DNA from: JADJNW01 sp964517175
GTDB lineage: Bacteria > Bacteroidota > Bacteroidia > Chitinophagales > Saprospiraceae
Length of the DNA stretch: 64,000 nt
Assembly (NCBI GenBank): GCA_964517175.1
Contig: CAZFBU010000002.1
Coordinates: forward strand, 24,979-88,978
Direction of reading: 5' to 3'
Shown here: one piece after another, positions 43,949-53,398 of the stretch
How the letters are laid out: each line of letters opens with the position of its first letter
How positions within the stretch are numbered: position 1 is the first letter of the stretch
Notes under the pieces: generated by a model
Databases searched by the model: none
Seen by the model: the letters and a program-made list of their open reading frames with translations, nothing else
What the model was told of the DNA's origin: nothing
Made by a program: the position numbers and the translations under genes

Positions 43949-45343
43949 TCAAAAATTTTGCTCATAAAATTCTACGATGCGTTCATCGGTCAGAATATCT
44001 CTCGGGCGGATGGGCTGCTTTAGCACAATACCTTCCAGCGTGCGGCAGCGGCTCAGCGCGACGTAGGTTTGCCCGTGCTCAAAGGCGCCGGTGCCCAGAT
44101 CGATGATGACTTTGTCGAAGGTTTTTCCCTGCGATTTGTGAATGGTAATTGCCCAGGCGAGCTTGAGCGGAAATTGCCGGAAGGTGCCCAGTGTCTCGGT
44201 TTCTATCTGGGTGGCGTCGGTCAGGCTGGGCTTGTAGCGCAGGATTTCCCAGTCCATGCGTTCCACCTCCACGTAGCGGCGCTGGGCGTTAGCTTCTTCC
44301 ACCAGGACGGTCACGTTGTCATCCTCCAGTTTCACGACTTTGCCGATGGTACCATTGACAAACTGGCGCTTCGGGTCATTTTTAATGAACATCACCTGGG
44401 CGCTGAGCTTCAACCGCAGTGCCGGGTCGGTAGGATAAAGACTCTCTTTAAAATTGCCGGTGATGGTAGCGATATAGGTGTGTGCCGGTAGCGGAATCCG
44501 CTCCAATTCTTCTTGGTTAATGGCATCCGCACGATTGTTGCGGGCGGAGAGCGTGACGTAAAACTCCTGCGGCAAGAACTCCGGCTCGTAACGCTCATTG
44601 AGCTCGCGCAATAGATCGTAGTCGATGCGATTGAGGCGAACGGCTTCCAGCAGTTTGAGAAAGTTCCGATTTTCCTGCCGATAGACCTTTTGTAATTCGA
44701 CCATTTCCATCGTAAAATCCTCCAGCACTTGCGCCGAGAAGAAATAGGGCGAAGCGTATTGCGACTGGAATAAATTCGCTTCTACATCCGAGGCGATGAC
44801 GGGCGGCAACTGGAACAAATCCCCAAAAAATACAACCTGTACGCCACCGAAAGGCGCTGGATTTTCGCGGTTCAGGCGCAGGAAGAAGTCGATATTGTCG
44901 AGCATATCGGCGCGCACCATAGAGATTTCGTCGATCACCAGCACCTCCAGGTTTTTGTACAAGCGGCGTTCGCGGCGTTTTTTGATGTCGAGCTTGGAGA
45001 TCAATCTTGGCGGAAAGCCAAAAAAAGAATGGATGGTTTGCCCGCCGACGTTCAGGGCAGCGATGCCGGTGGGCGCGAGCACGACCGCTTTCTTGCGGGT
45101 CGTATTGCGAAAAAGTTGCAATAACGTGGACTTGCCGGTGCCGGCGCGCCCTGTGATGAAGAGGTTTTTACTTTGTTTCTCGATGGCATCGAGAACGTAC
45201 TGGAAGTCGTTGTTGAGTTCTAAAGGTTGTTTGTCAATCCCCACGCGTTCTGGTTTGAAATGAAAAATGCGAGCGATGAAAATACGATTTTTATGTACTT
45301 CTTCGGGTGTATTTTGCGATTCAAATGAAACGAAAATGTTCAA
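43949..45343 (-). CDS. PIF1-like DNA helicase
   Basis: 464 residues. Walker A FITGRAGTGKSTLLQLF, LAPTGIAALNVGGQTIHSFF, Walker B LVIDEISMVRADML, VVFFGDLFQLPP and late helicase motifs LAWAITIHKSQGKTFDKVII and VALSRCRTLEGIVLKQPI. It is the core of the RecD/PIF1-like helicases; many Bacteroidota homologues carry an extra C-terminal domain that is absent here. It probably acts in replication or recombination. The VapC-type toxin gene lies 5 bases upstream on the same strand, possibly one transcript. Confidence 0.9.
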   Translation of the reverse strand: MNIFVSFESQNTPEEVHKNRIFIARIFHFKPERVGIDKQPLELNNDFQYVLDAIEKQSKNLFITGRAGTGKSTLLQLFRNTTRKKAVVLAPTGIAALNVGGQTIHSFFGFPPRLISKLDIKKRRERRLYKNLEVLVIDEISMVRADMLDNIDFFLRLNRENPAPFGGVQVVFFGDLFQLPPVIASDVEANLFQSQYASPYFFSAQVLEDFTMEMVELQKVYRQENRNFLKLLEAVRLNRIDYDLLRELNERYEPEFLPQEFYVTLSARNNRADAINQEELERIPLPAHTYIATITGNFKESLYPTDPALRLKLSAQVMFIKNDPKRQFVNGTIGKVVKLEDDNVTVLVEEANAQRRYVEVERMDWEILRYKPSLTDATQIETETLGTFRQFPLKLAWAITIHKSQGKTFDKVIIDLGTGAFEHGQTYVALSRCRTLEGIVLKQPIRPRDILTDERIVEFYEQNF

Positions 45344-45348
45344 GCCGC

Positions 45349-45765
45349 TTACTCGTCTGGCGCGAATGGATTCACAATTGTGAGCGCATCTTCAATGACT
45401 TGATTATGCTGAAGGTCTCCGGAATAAAGGAAGGAGGACTTTGTTGCTAAGGCTGCTGCTATGATTAAGCTGTCATAAAATGAATACCGATAACGCTCTG
45501 CAATCTGGATTGCTTTTTTGATGGTTTCTGGTGTATTGATGTAAAGTACAATATTCTTCGAAGCTTCATCGAGTACTTGTCGAACTTGTTGCCAAGATGA
45601 ATTAAATTTTCGCGAAAGCGTATTAGCTAATTCTTGTAATACTTGGGTACTAATATGTGTAGGAAGAGTCGAAATAATCTCCTGCGCTTTCTTTTGTTTA
45701 GCAAAATCTAAGTCAGAATGTGCATACACAAGCACATTGGTATCCAGAAAAAACTTATCGCTCAT
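45349..45765 (-). CDS. PIN-domain toxin, VapC-like
   Basis: 138 residues from ATG 45765; a longer frame (to 45804) would run into the antitoxin. PIN acidic residues are seen: Asp in FFLDTNVLVYAHSD, Glu in VLQELANTLSRKF, Asp in RYSFYDSLIIAAAL and Asp in YSGDLQHNQ. VapC-like PIN proteins cleave RNA. Its ATG overlaps the upstream small gene by 11 bases, the usual toxin-antitoxin arrangement. It is followed within 5 bases by the PIF1-like helicase. Confidence 0.87.
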   Translation of the reverse strand: MSDKFFLDTNVLVYAHSDLDFAKQKKAQEIISTLPTHISTQVLQELANTLSRKFNSSWQQVRQVLDEASKNIVLYINTPETIKKAIQIAERYRYSFYDSLIIAAALATKSSFLYSGDLQHNQVIEDALTIVNPFAPDE

Positions 45766-45997
45766 GGGCTTCTTCACGGTTGAATTTGAATGACTTATCT
45801 GCAACGTGTAAAACAGTGAACTTTACGTTTTCTTTTTCAGATGCGGGTACTTCCTCTGGCGTGTACGCTGAAACTTCTTCCGCTACGCCGCTCACGTCTT
45901 GCACTTCCACCTGCGCATTTATTTTTTGCAGTAACTCCAATAGCGGTTCAAGAAATTGCAGTTCCTCTTTTGTTTGAAGTTGAATGGTGATGACCAT
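45755..45997 (-). CDS. putative antitoxin of the PIN module
   Basis: 80 residues, MVITIQLQTKEELQFLEPLL, acidic, helical at the front and disordered behind. It has no AbrB, RHH or Phd motif that I can recognise. The call rests on position: its 3' end overlaps the PIN gene by 11 bases, the same strand, and small size. In Bacteroidota comparable small acidic proteins precede PIN genes. Confidence 0.65.
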   Translation of the reverse strand: MVITIQLQTKEELQFLEPLLELLQKINAQVEVQDVSGVAEEVSAYTPEEVPASEKENVKFTVLHVADKSFKFNREEAHER

Positions 45998-46097
45998 AAC
46001 AAGGCATTTTCAAAGTAGTACAAAATTCTTACCGGAATGGTTCCAAAAAGCAGGAAGCGATGACATCACTTGAAAATGATGCCACCGCTATGTTGAA

Positions 46098-46850
46098 TTA
46101 TCCAAACTTCTGCATGGCAGCGTCGTAGTTGGCATTCACCTGATCCCAGTTGATCACGTTCCAGAAATTGCCGACGTAGTCGCCGCGCTTGTTCTGATAC
46201 TTCAGGTAGTAGGCATGTTCCCAAACGTCGATGCCCAAAATCGGCATGCCGTATTGATCGGAACTTACGACGTTTTTCATCATCGGGTTGTCCTGATTGG
46301 GCGTATTGGTCACGAACAGGTCGCCGGTGGGATTGACGCAAAGCCACGCCCAACCCGAGCCGAAAACGCCCGTAGCTGCGGTGTTAAATTGCTCCTTGAA
46401 CGTATCAAACGAACCGAATTGCCCGTTCAGGAAATCCGCCATTCTGCCACTGGGCGCACCGCCGCCGTTGGGCGCCATCACTTTCCAGAAGAGCGAGTGG
46501 TTGAAGTGGCCGCCGCCGTTATTCCGCACGCCGGCATCACCGGGCTTCACCGCTTCGATCAGTTCGTTCAGTGTCATGTTTTCGTAATCTGTACCTTTTA
46601 CCGCTGCGTTTGCCTTGCTGACATAGCCCTGATGGTGACGATCGTGGTGGATTTCCATCGTCATCGCATCAATATTTGGCTCCAGCGCCGCGAACTCGTA
46701 AGGCAACGCCGGCAGCTCAAAATTACCTGCGGTGGTTTGATCTTCTTCCTGCTTCGCATTCGGGTTTTGGCAGGAAACAAAATTCAAAGGGCTTGCCATC
46801 ACAGCCGCTGCTGCGAAGGCGCCGGTTTTAAGGAAAGTTCTCTTGTTCAT
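46098..46850 (-). CDS. exported superoxide dismutase (Mn/Fe family)
   Basis: 250 residues. N-terminus MNKRTFLKTGAFAAAAVMAS resembles a Tat-like signal (KR in place of RR) and ends near PLNFVSC, a possible lipobox. The SOD part has metal His in IHHDRHHQGYVSKANAAV-type and GGHFNHSLFWKVM motifs, and Asp and His in GIDVWEHAYYLKYQNKRGDY. NQDNP resembles the NQDSP of Mn-type enzymes rather than the NAGTP of Fe-type. It should remove superoxide outside the cytoplasm. It is divergent from copA. Confidence 0.9.
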   Translation of the reverse strand: MNKRTFLKTGAFAAAAVMASPLNFVSCQNPNAKQEEDQTTAGNFELPALPYEFAALEPNIDAMTMEIHHDRHHQGYVSKANAAVKGTDYENMTLNELIEAVKPGDAGVRNNGGGHFNHSLFWKVMAPNGGGAPSGRMADFLNGQFGSFDTFKEQFNTAATGVFGSGWAWLCVNPTGDLFVTNTPNQDNPMMKNVVSSDQYGMPILGIDVWEHAYYLKYQNKRGDYVGNFWNVINWDQVNANYDAAMQKFG

Positions 46851-47016
46851 AAGTTTTAGTTGTTTATGTACGAAATCTTATTTTATTTAAATTTGTTACA
46901 AATTACAAACCGCAAATCCATATTATAAAGGTATAGCGGAGAGAAAGTTTCGTGGTGCATTTGTTTTTTAAAAATCACGACGCTAAAAATACAAAATCAA
47001 AAATGGCTGACCAAAC

Positions 47017-49122
47017 ATGGCAAACAATATAGTAGAGCTGCAGGTGGAAGGAATGGATTGCAATAACTGCGCGATGAGCATTACGCGTTATCTGGAGCGC
47101 AAGGGACTGCAGGATGTCTATGTCAATTTTCAAACTAAGGAAGTTCGCTTTCGCGCGAATGAGGAGGTTTTGTCGCTGGAGCAGGTAAAAGCGGGCATCC
47201 ACAAGTTGGGCTACACCGTAGTGGAGGAAGAGCAACCCCAACCCTGGTGGACGCTGGAGCGCAAGCTCATCATCAGTGCGATCTTCACTGCGCCGCTGCT
47301 CATCGGGCATATACTGATGTCGTTGGGCGTGCACCTGCCGTTCATGCATAACAATTGGCTGCAACTGGCACTCTGTCTGCCGGTGTTTCTCATTGGCGTA
47401 CTCCACTTTGGCAGAAGCGCCTGGAATGGCTTGGTACAAACGGGCGTCGCAAATATGGACGTGCTCATCTTTGTGGGTAGTACGGCGGCATTTGTGTATA
47501 GTGTAATCGGAACGGTTTTAAATGAACCCAACTACATATTTTACGAAACAGCTGCCACTATTATCACGTTGGTGTTGCTGGGCAACTGGTTCGAGCACCG
47601 GGCGGTGAAGCAAACGACGAGCGCAATCGGCGAATTGACCCAACTGCAGGTTGAAAAAGCGAAGCGCGTAATGCCTTCGGGCACAATCGTGACGATTGAT
47701 CGCGAAGACATCAAAGTCGGCGACATACTGCAAGTAAACGAAGGCGATAAAATTCCGGCGGACGGCGTGGTGCAATCCGGCGCATTGAGCGTGGACGAAT
47801 CCATGCTCACCGGCGAATCAGTCTCGATAGATAAGCAAGAAGGCGACAAAGTGATCGGCGCTTCGATTGTACAAGCGGGCAACATGCAGATGCGCGTGAC
47901 CGCTACCGGTCGCGATACCGTACTTAGCCAAATGATCGAATTGGTGAAAACGGCACAGCAGGACAAACCCGACATCCAGCGCCTGGCGGATAAGATCAGC
48001 GCGATCTTTGTGCCGGTGGTACTGGGTATTGCACTTTTGACTTTGCTGATCGGGCATTTGGGTTTTGGTTTAACCTTTCAAAAAGCCTTAATGAATGCCA
48101 TCGCCGTGCTGGTGATCTCCTGCCCCTGCGCAATGGGCTTGGCGACGCCGACGGCGGTGATGGTGGGCGTTGGTCGACTGGCGAAGGACGGCATTCTCAT
48201 CAAGGGCGGACAAACCGTGGAGATTTTTTCCAATATTAAAAACATCGTTTTCGATAAAACCGGCACCCTGACCACCGGGCAGTTTCGCATTCAAAATATC
48301 GAATATCATACCCCGGACGAAGCCCGCACCAATGCTTTGATCTACAAGCTGGAGCAACACTCCTCTCACCCCATCGCCAGGTCGCTGATCGCAGAAATGG
48401 CAACCCGCGTGAACGGCGTAGAACTCGGCGAATTGCAGGTCGAAGAACGCAAGGGCGTCGGCGTTTTTGCGAATGATAAGCAAGGTAATCAGTACAAGAT
48501 TACCAGTCATCAATCACTGGTTTCCACCGGAAATCAATACCTGGCTTTACACCAAAATGACGAACTCCTCGCTTCCATCGAAATTGCCGACACGCTGAAG
48601 CCGGAAGCCAAAGAGATGCTGGCTTATTTGCAGGCTGAAGGAATCAATCCGATCATTTTGAGTGGCGACAAGCAGGAACGCACCGCCGCAATTGCCAGAG
48701 AGCTGGGCGTGCAAAATTTCCATGCGGAAAAGCTACCCGAAGAAAAACTCCAGATCATCGAGCGACTGGCGAAGCAGGCACCCACGGCAATGGTCGGTGA
48801 CGGCATCAACGATGCACCCGCGCTGGCGAAGGCGACTATTGGCGTTTCTTTGAGTAATGCTTCGCAGGCAGCCATTCAGTCTGCACAAATTGTGCTGCTC
48901 AATGGGCAACTCGACCGACTACCCCGCGCCTTTGCCGTGTCGAAGCACACCGTGCTAACTATCAAGCAGAACCTGTTCTGGGCATTCGCTTATAACGTCG
49001 TCGCCATCCCGATCGCCGCGCTGGGCTTCCTCAACCCCATGTGGGGCGCACTGTTCATGGCATTTTCGGATGTGGTGGTGATTGGAAATTCGGTGAGGTT
49101 GAAGCAGAAGCGGATTGGGTAG
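47017..49122 (+). CDS. copA: copper-translocating P-type ATPase
   Basis: 701 residues. One N-terminal heavy-metal domain with CxxC in GMDCNNCAMSITRYL (about 13-16), eight membrane segments, transport motif SCPCAMGLATP, phosphorylation site FDKTGTLTTG, HSSHPIARSL and GDGINDAPALAKATIGVS. The CPC, the HP locus and the YN in transmembrane segment 7 (WAFAYNVVAIP) identify a Cu(I) P1B-1 exporter. It stands alone on the plus strand and is divergent from the SOD gene; no copper-responsive regulator is adjacent. Confidence 0.95.
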   Translation: MANNIVELQVEGMDCNNCAMSITRYLERKGLQDVYVNFQTKEVRFRANEEVLSLEQVKAGIHKLGYTVVEEEQPQPWWTLERKLIISAIFTAPLLIGHILMSLGVHLPFMHNNWLQLALCLPVFLIGVLHFGRSAWNGLVQTGVANMDVLIFVGSTAAFVYSVIGTVLNEPNYIFYETAATIITLVLLGNWFEHRAVKQTTSAIGELTQLQVEKAKRVMPSGTIVTIDREDIKVGDILQVNEGDKIPADGVVQSGALSVDESMLTGESVSIDKQEGDKVIGASIVQAGNMQMRVTATGRDTVLSQMIELVKTAQQDKPDIQRLADKISAIFVPVVLGIALLTLLIGHLGFGLTFQKALMNAIAVLVISCPCAMGLATPTAVMVGVGRLAKDGILIKGGQTVEIFSNIKNIVFDKTGTLTTGQFRIQNIEYHTPDEARTNALIYKLEQHSSHPIARSLIAEMATRVNGVELGELQVEERKGVGVFANDKQGNQYKITSHQSLVSTGNQYLALHQNDELLASIEIADTLKPEAKEMLAYLQAEGINPIILSGDKQERTAAIARELGVQNFHAEKLPEEKLQIIERLAKQAPTAMVGDGINDAPALAKATIGVSLSNASQAAIQSAQIVLLNGQLDRLPRAFAVSKHTVLTIKQNLFWAFAYNVVAIPIAALGFLNPMWGALFMAFSDVVVIGNSVRLKQKRIG

Positions 49123-49133
49123 GGATTAATGAT

Positions 49134-49358
49134 TTACCATTCTCCTTCAATGTGATTAAAAGCTTCATCGATGCTGGTTTTGATTTCACTTGCATCTTCT
49201 GAAGATAGTGTACCTGCAAATGCGAGTACTTGTTGCACATTGCTTTGACTTTGTTCGCTATTTCTGCGCAACAAACGTACAAAGTCCAGAATTTGGTAAA
49301 GCAGTTTGGGGTTACCAATTTCCCCCAGATCCAGTAATATTTTATCTTTTATCGTCAT
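49134..49358 (-). CDS. small antitoxin-like protein
   Basis: 74 residues, MTIKDKILLDLGEIGNPKLL then YQILDFVRLLRRNSEQSQSN, a Ser/Asp-rich middle and the end IDEAFNHIEGEW. I recall this family as short proteins found with toxin genes in cyanobacteria and Bacteroidota, but no toxin is adjacent here; assignment is weak. It converges with copA, 11 bases apart. Confidence 0.55.
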   Translation of the reverse strand: MTIKDKILLDLGEIGNPKLLYQILDFVRLLRRNSEQSQSNVQQVLAFAGTLSSEDASEIKTSIDEAFNHIEGEW

Positions 49359-49773
49359 ATACTTGTTTTTGTATCAAAAATAAAACAGTACTATCGTGTA
49401 TCCAGTTCCCGCTGGTGATTTTCAAAAGTACAATAAAAGATAGAAAATAAAAACACGCTGAGCATCGTATAGATTAATCAATGCTACGCGGCCTCTTGGA
49501 AGAACTCTGGTAAAGCTTACAACTGCCTTGTATTCGGGGACGAGGAGATTTATCGTATAGCTTGCGGTTTTCTTGAAATTAAGCCATGCTTTTTTAACTA
49601 CACTTCTTCGCCGAGCGGACTCAGTCGACCAGGAAATATCAGACACAGTCCATGGAGAATAGCCGATTTCTGCTTACCTTCGTGCAAATATCCTGAACGG
49701 TTAGAGGAGGTGGCGGATGCCCTTGTTTTTTCCCGCGAAGGTTAATTGTATCAAACATCAAGTCTTTTCAAAT
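49359..49773. other. 415-base spacer without a supported gene
   Basis: A 74-codon minus-strand frame (49422-49646) occurs here but has no recognisable motif, signal or promoter. The rest is AT-rich near both ends. No terminator or repeat seen. Confidence 0.6.
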
Positions 49774-50280
49774 ATGAATATTGCACAAAATACCGTCGTA
49801 TCTATCGCTTATGTACTGCGGGAAGAACATGCTAGCGGAACCGTAATTCAGGAAGTTGACAAACAGGATCCTTTCTCTTTTTTGTTTGGGCTGGGGCAAC
49901 TTTTGCCCGAATTTGAAGCGCAGATACTAGGCAAACAAGAAGGCGATCAAATAGCATTTTCCATTGACCATCTCCATGCCTACGGCGAGTATGATGACGA
50001 ACAATTGGTTCCCCTGCCCAAGAGTAATTTTATTATCGACGGCAAAGTAGCCGAGGAATTTCTGCAGGTTGGTGCGGTCGTTCCGCTGCAGACCCAGGAT
50101 GGGCATCAGCTGATGGGAACGGTGAGCGAAATCGGCGAAGAAGAGGTGCTCGTGGATCTGAACCACCCGCTGGCTGGAAAAGACCTTCATTTTTCCGTAG
50201 AGGTACTCTCCGTGCGCACGGCTACATCGGAGGAAATCGCGCACGGGCATGTACATGGTCCTGGTGGGCATCAGCACTAA
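49774..50280 (+). CDS. slyD: SlyD-type peptidyl-prolyl isomerase
   Basis: 168 residues from ATG 49774. The FKBP domain is split by an insert-in-flap: YVLREEHASGTVIQEVDKQD, FLFGLGQLLPEFEAQILGKQ, EGDQIAFSIDHLHAYGEYDD, VLVDLNHPLAGKDLHFSVEV. The C-terminus is His-rich (HGHVHGPGGHQH), as in metal-binding SlyD. It folds proline-containing proteins and may bind nickel. The frame is open to 49717, but that start adds residues outside the family. Confidence 0.9.
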   Translation: MNIAQNTVVSIAYVLREEHASGTVIQEVDKQDPFSFLFGLGQLLPEFEAQILGKQEGDQIAFSIDHLHAYGEYDDEQLVPLPKSNFIIDGKVAEEFLQVGAVVPLQTQDGHQLMGTVSEIGEEEVLVDLNHPLAGKDLHFSVEVLSVRTATSEEIAHGHVHGPGGHQH

Positions 50281-50394
50281 GCGATGAAGATTCTTTCTCC
50301 TGGACAATGAACCTGCACCCGATACAGCCATGCATCAGCTACGCATGCTAAGGTAGCACCAGTTGAAGAAACATATCTGGCAGAGAAACCTGCG

Positions 50395-51459
50395 TTACAC
50401 AATCAACATGGCGTCGCCATACGTAAAAAAGCGATAGTTTTCCTTAATAGCTTCCTGATAAGCCTCCATCACCAGGTCGTAGCCGCCAAAAGCGCAGACC
50501 ATAATCAACAGGCTCGATTTTGGCAGGTGAAAATTGGTGATCATGGCATTGGCGATGTGAAAATCGTAAGGCGGAAAGATAAACTTGTTGGTCCAGCCCT
50601 CCCCTGTTTTCAGCATACGCTCCGCTGAAACGGCTGACTCAATCGCGCGCATCGAGGTAGTGCCCACCGCACAGATGCGCCGGTCCTCGGCTTTTGCTTT
50701 ATTGACTATTTCTACCGCCTTTTCCCGGATGCGGAAGTATTCCGCATCCATTTTGTGCTTGGATAAATCCTCCACATCAATGGTTCGGAAAGTACCCAAA
50801 CCAATGTGTAACGTCAATTCCGCAAATTCTACGCCTTTTATTTCCAGCATTTTCATCAGGGTTCGGCTGAAATGCAGCCCTGCAGTAGGAGCAGCCACAG
50901 CGCCTACTTCTTTGGCATAAACCGTTTGGTAGCGTTCGCGATCCATTTCATTCGGCTCGCGCGTGATGTATTTAGGCAGGGGCGTATTGCCCAACGTATT
51001 GAGGTCTTTCTGGAATTCCTCCTCAGAGCCATCGTATAAAAAGCGAATGGTACGGCCGCGAGAGGTGGTATTGTCCACTACTTCGGCTACGAGGATGTCG
51101 TTGTCGTTGTCATCGCTAAAGTACAGTTTGTTGCCAACGCGGATTTTTCGGGCAGGATCTACGAGTACATCCCAGAGGCGCGCATCTGAGTTCAACTCCC
51201 GCAGTAGGAACACTTCAATTTTGGCACCCGTTTTTTCCTTTTTGCCGTAGAGGCGGGCAGGAAAAACCTTGGTGTTGTTGAAGATAAAGACATCTTTGTC
51301 GTCAAAGTAATCAATGACGTCTTTGAAAATTTTATGTTCAATTTTTCCAGTGTCCCGGTGCACCACCATCATTCTGGATTCATCCCGGTTTGGGGCAGGT
51401 TCTTGTGCAATTAGTTTTTTTGGAAGCTCAAATCCAAATTGTGAAAGCTTGGTTCTCAT
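50395..51459 (-). CDS. queA: S-adenosylmethionine:tRNA ribosyltransferase-isomerase
   Basis: 354 residues. Begins MRTKLSQFGFELPKKLIAQE; family blocks are PNRDESRMMVVHRDTGKIEH, FNNTKVFPARLYGKKEKTGA, VAAPTAGLHFSRTLMKMLEI, TLHIGLGTFRTIDVEDLSKH and ICAVGTTSMRAIESAV, all typical of QueA. It transfers the ribose of SAM to preQ1-tRNA in queuosine synthesis. The next gene (ABC permease) is divergent, 293 bases away; that spacer holds nothing else I can support. Confidence 0.95.
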   Translation of the reverse strand: MRTKLSQFGFELPKKLIAQEPAPNRDESRMMVVHRDTGKIEHKIFKDVIDYFDDKDVFIFNNTKVFPARLYGKKEKTGAKIEVFLLRELNSDARLWDVLVDPARKIRVGNKLYFSDDNDNDILVAEVVDNTTSRGRTIRFLYDGSEEEFQKDLNTLGNTPLPKYITREPNEMDRERYQTVYAKEVGAVAAPTAGLHFSRTLMKMLEIKGVEFAELTLHIGLGTFRTIDVEDLSKHKMDAEYFRIREKAVEIVNKAKAEDRRICAVGTTSMRAIESAVSAERMLKTGEGWTNKFIFPPYDFHIANAMITNFHLPKSSLLIMVCAFGGYDLVMEAYQEAIKENYRFFTYGDAMLIV

Positions 51460-51752
51460 TCTCCTTCGTTTTCAAAAAATTGACCGCAAAGATAATAATA
51501 TTACCTTGTCCGTTGGTATAAATCAAAAATGTTTTTCCAATAGAAATACCTGATACCCAGAAGCCTTTGCCAGGCAAGTGCCAAACGGACATTCATAGAT
51601 ACGAAAAAAACTGTGCTTTGTTTTGACGAATGTTTATTTTCTTTTTGGAACAATTGGCAGATAAATTTGATTATTTCATCGAATGTATTATTTCAGTTAG
51701 CGATGGATTGCTACTTTAGTGCTTGATTTTTTATCACCATTTTATCATCATT

Positions 51753-53009
51753 ATGAGGATACTTTTCCGGGTTATCATCGAGAGCATTTCGCAGGCATTG
51801 CAACAATTGATCGGCAACAAACTGCGCAGTTTTTTGTCGTTGTTGGGCGTTTCTATCGGTATTTTTTGCATTATTGGTGTAAACTCTGCCGTGGATTCGC
51901 TGGAGGACAACGTGCGCGGCAGCATCGAAAAGCTGGGCAACGACGTGATGTACGTGAGCAAAATATCCTGGGCCGAAGATCCCGGGCAGAATTTTTATAA
52001 GTACTTGCGCCGCCCCAATCTTAGCTACGATGACTACGAAGCGATTCAGGCGCGGGTAGAATCGGCGGCGCTTGTTTCCATGAATGTTGCAGTTGGCAAT
52101 CGAACCGCTAAATACAGCAACAACAGCATGGAGGTATTCTACGTGGGGGTCACTCGTGATTTTGGCGAAATGTTTGGGCTGGAATACGAAAGCGGACGCT
52201 ATTTTTCACCCTCCGAATATCACTTTGGCGCCAATAAAGCTATTTTGGGATACGAAGTAGCGCAGGCGCTGTTCGGAAGCATTGATCCCATCGGAAGGAC
52301 GCTCAAAGTGGACGGCCGGAAGCTCGAAGTGATTGGCGTACTGGAAAAATCGGGGGAAAGCCTGATCAATGTGATGAATTTTGATGAAGGCATTATCATA
52401 TCCTATGAACTGGCGCGCAAAATCGTCAACCTGAAATCCAACAGCCTTTTTGGCAATACCGACATAGCCGTCAAAGCAGCCGAAGGTGTCTCCATGAGCC
52501 AGCTACGGGATGACATCACCGGCACGCTTCGCACCCATCGGCGCCTCAAGCCGAAGGAAGAAAACAATTTTTCGCTCAACGAACTGTCCATTATTTCGGG
52601 TTTCCTGAACAGTTTCTTTAGCGTGCTCAATATGCTGGGCTATTTTATCGGTTTTTTCGCCATTTTGGTGGGTATGTTTAGCGTGGCAAATATTATGTTC
52701 GTTTCCGTGAAAGAGCGTACGAATATTATCGGCATTAAAAAGGCCCTGGGCGCAAAAAGCTACATCATCCTGCTCGAGTTTTTGATCGAAGCCGCCATTT
52801 TGTGCCTGGTTGGCGGTGTAATGGGGCTGCTGCTGGTGTTTTTGATTACTTCTATTTTGTCGCAAGTAATTGATTTTGAATTGTATATGTCATTAGGAAA
52901 TATCTTGTTCGGCGTCATTTTGTCGATGGTAGTGGGCGTGATTTCGGGCGTGATCCCGGCATTGCAGGCTTCCCGGATGGATCCGGTAGATGCCATGCGA
53001 CAGAAGTAG
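51753..53009 (+). CDS. MacB-like ABC transporter permease
   Basis: 418 residues from ATG 51753; the frame starts at 51723 but the first ten residues are unlikely. One N-terminal membrane helix (SQALQQLIGNKLRSFLSLLG onwards), a periplasmic MacB core domain (about 50-270) and a FtsX-type C-terminal module with three membrane segments (about 290-410), ending PALQASRMDPVDAMRQK. Predicted partner of a MacB/LolD ATPase such as the one at 1712-2416; none is adjacent. Substrate unknown. Confidence 0.9.
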   Translation: MRILFRVIIESISQALQQLIGNKLRSFLSLLGVSIGIFCIIGVNSAVDSLEDNVRGSIEKLGNDVMYVSKISWAEDPGQNFYKYLRRPNLSYDDYEAIQARVESAALVSMNVAVGNRTAKYSNNSMEVFYVGVTRDFGEMFGLEYESGRYFSPSEYHFGANKAILGYEVAQALFGSIDPIGRTLKVDGRKLEVIGVLEKSGESLINVMNFDEGIIISYELARKIVNLKSNSLFGNTDIAVKAAEGVSMSQLRDDITGTLRTHRRLKPKEENNFSLNELSIISGFLNSFFSVLNMLGYFIGFFAILVGMFSVANIMFVSVKERTNIIGIKKALGAKSYIILLEFLIEAAILCLVGGVMGLLLVFLITSILSQVIDFELYMSLGNILFGVILSMVVGVISGVIPALQASRMDPVDAMRQK

Positions 53010-53051
53010 TATTTCGGCGAGCAAAAGCAAAGAGATACAATGAATATGAGA

Positions 53052-53082
53052 GTCCGGTTTCTGTGCGAAGCCGGGCTTTTTT
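53052..53082 (+). terminator. rho-independent terminator of the permease gene
   Basis: GTCCGGTTTC and GAAGCCGGGC pair (10 bp, two G-U) over a 5-base loop, followed by six T. The remaining 320 bases before the next gene hold only a -7 promoter element. Confidence 0.88.
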
Positions 53083-53369
53083 ATTTTTTGACTTTAACTT
53101 TTGGGGGAAGTTACTCGTAAAGAATTGATTTTTAAGATATTGAAAGGTTGTTTTCTGCAAAAGAAATATTTTTCTTAACAGATTGATAATATTTTGCAAA
53201 AAATAGACATTGATATAGTACCTTATTTTAGAATCAAAAACCTAATTTTGGTGCTGTCAAAAAATTGAGCTTGAGAAAAACTACACATTGACATTCTAAA
53301 CTATTTCTTTGACAGAAGGGAGGTATCTGTTAAAATTAAGAAAAAATATATTTGAGAAATAAAATTTGC

Positions 53370-53377
53370 TATTTTTG
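53370..53377 (+). promoter_or_regulatory. Bacteroidota -7 element upstream of PorP/SprF
   Basis: TATTTTTG matches TAnnTTTG 22 bases before the ATG. The nearest TTTG is only 15 bases away, so the -33 box is unclear. Confidence 0.4.
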
Positions 53378-53398
53378 CGCATCTCAAAAACTTATCCC

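Noticed and set aside
49422..49646. 74-codon minus-strand frame
   Set aside because: No motif, signal peptide or promoter; position alone does not support it.
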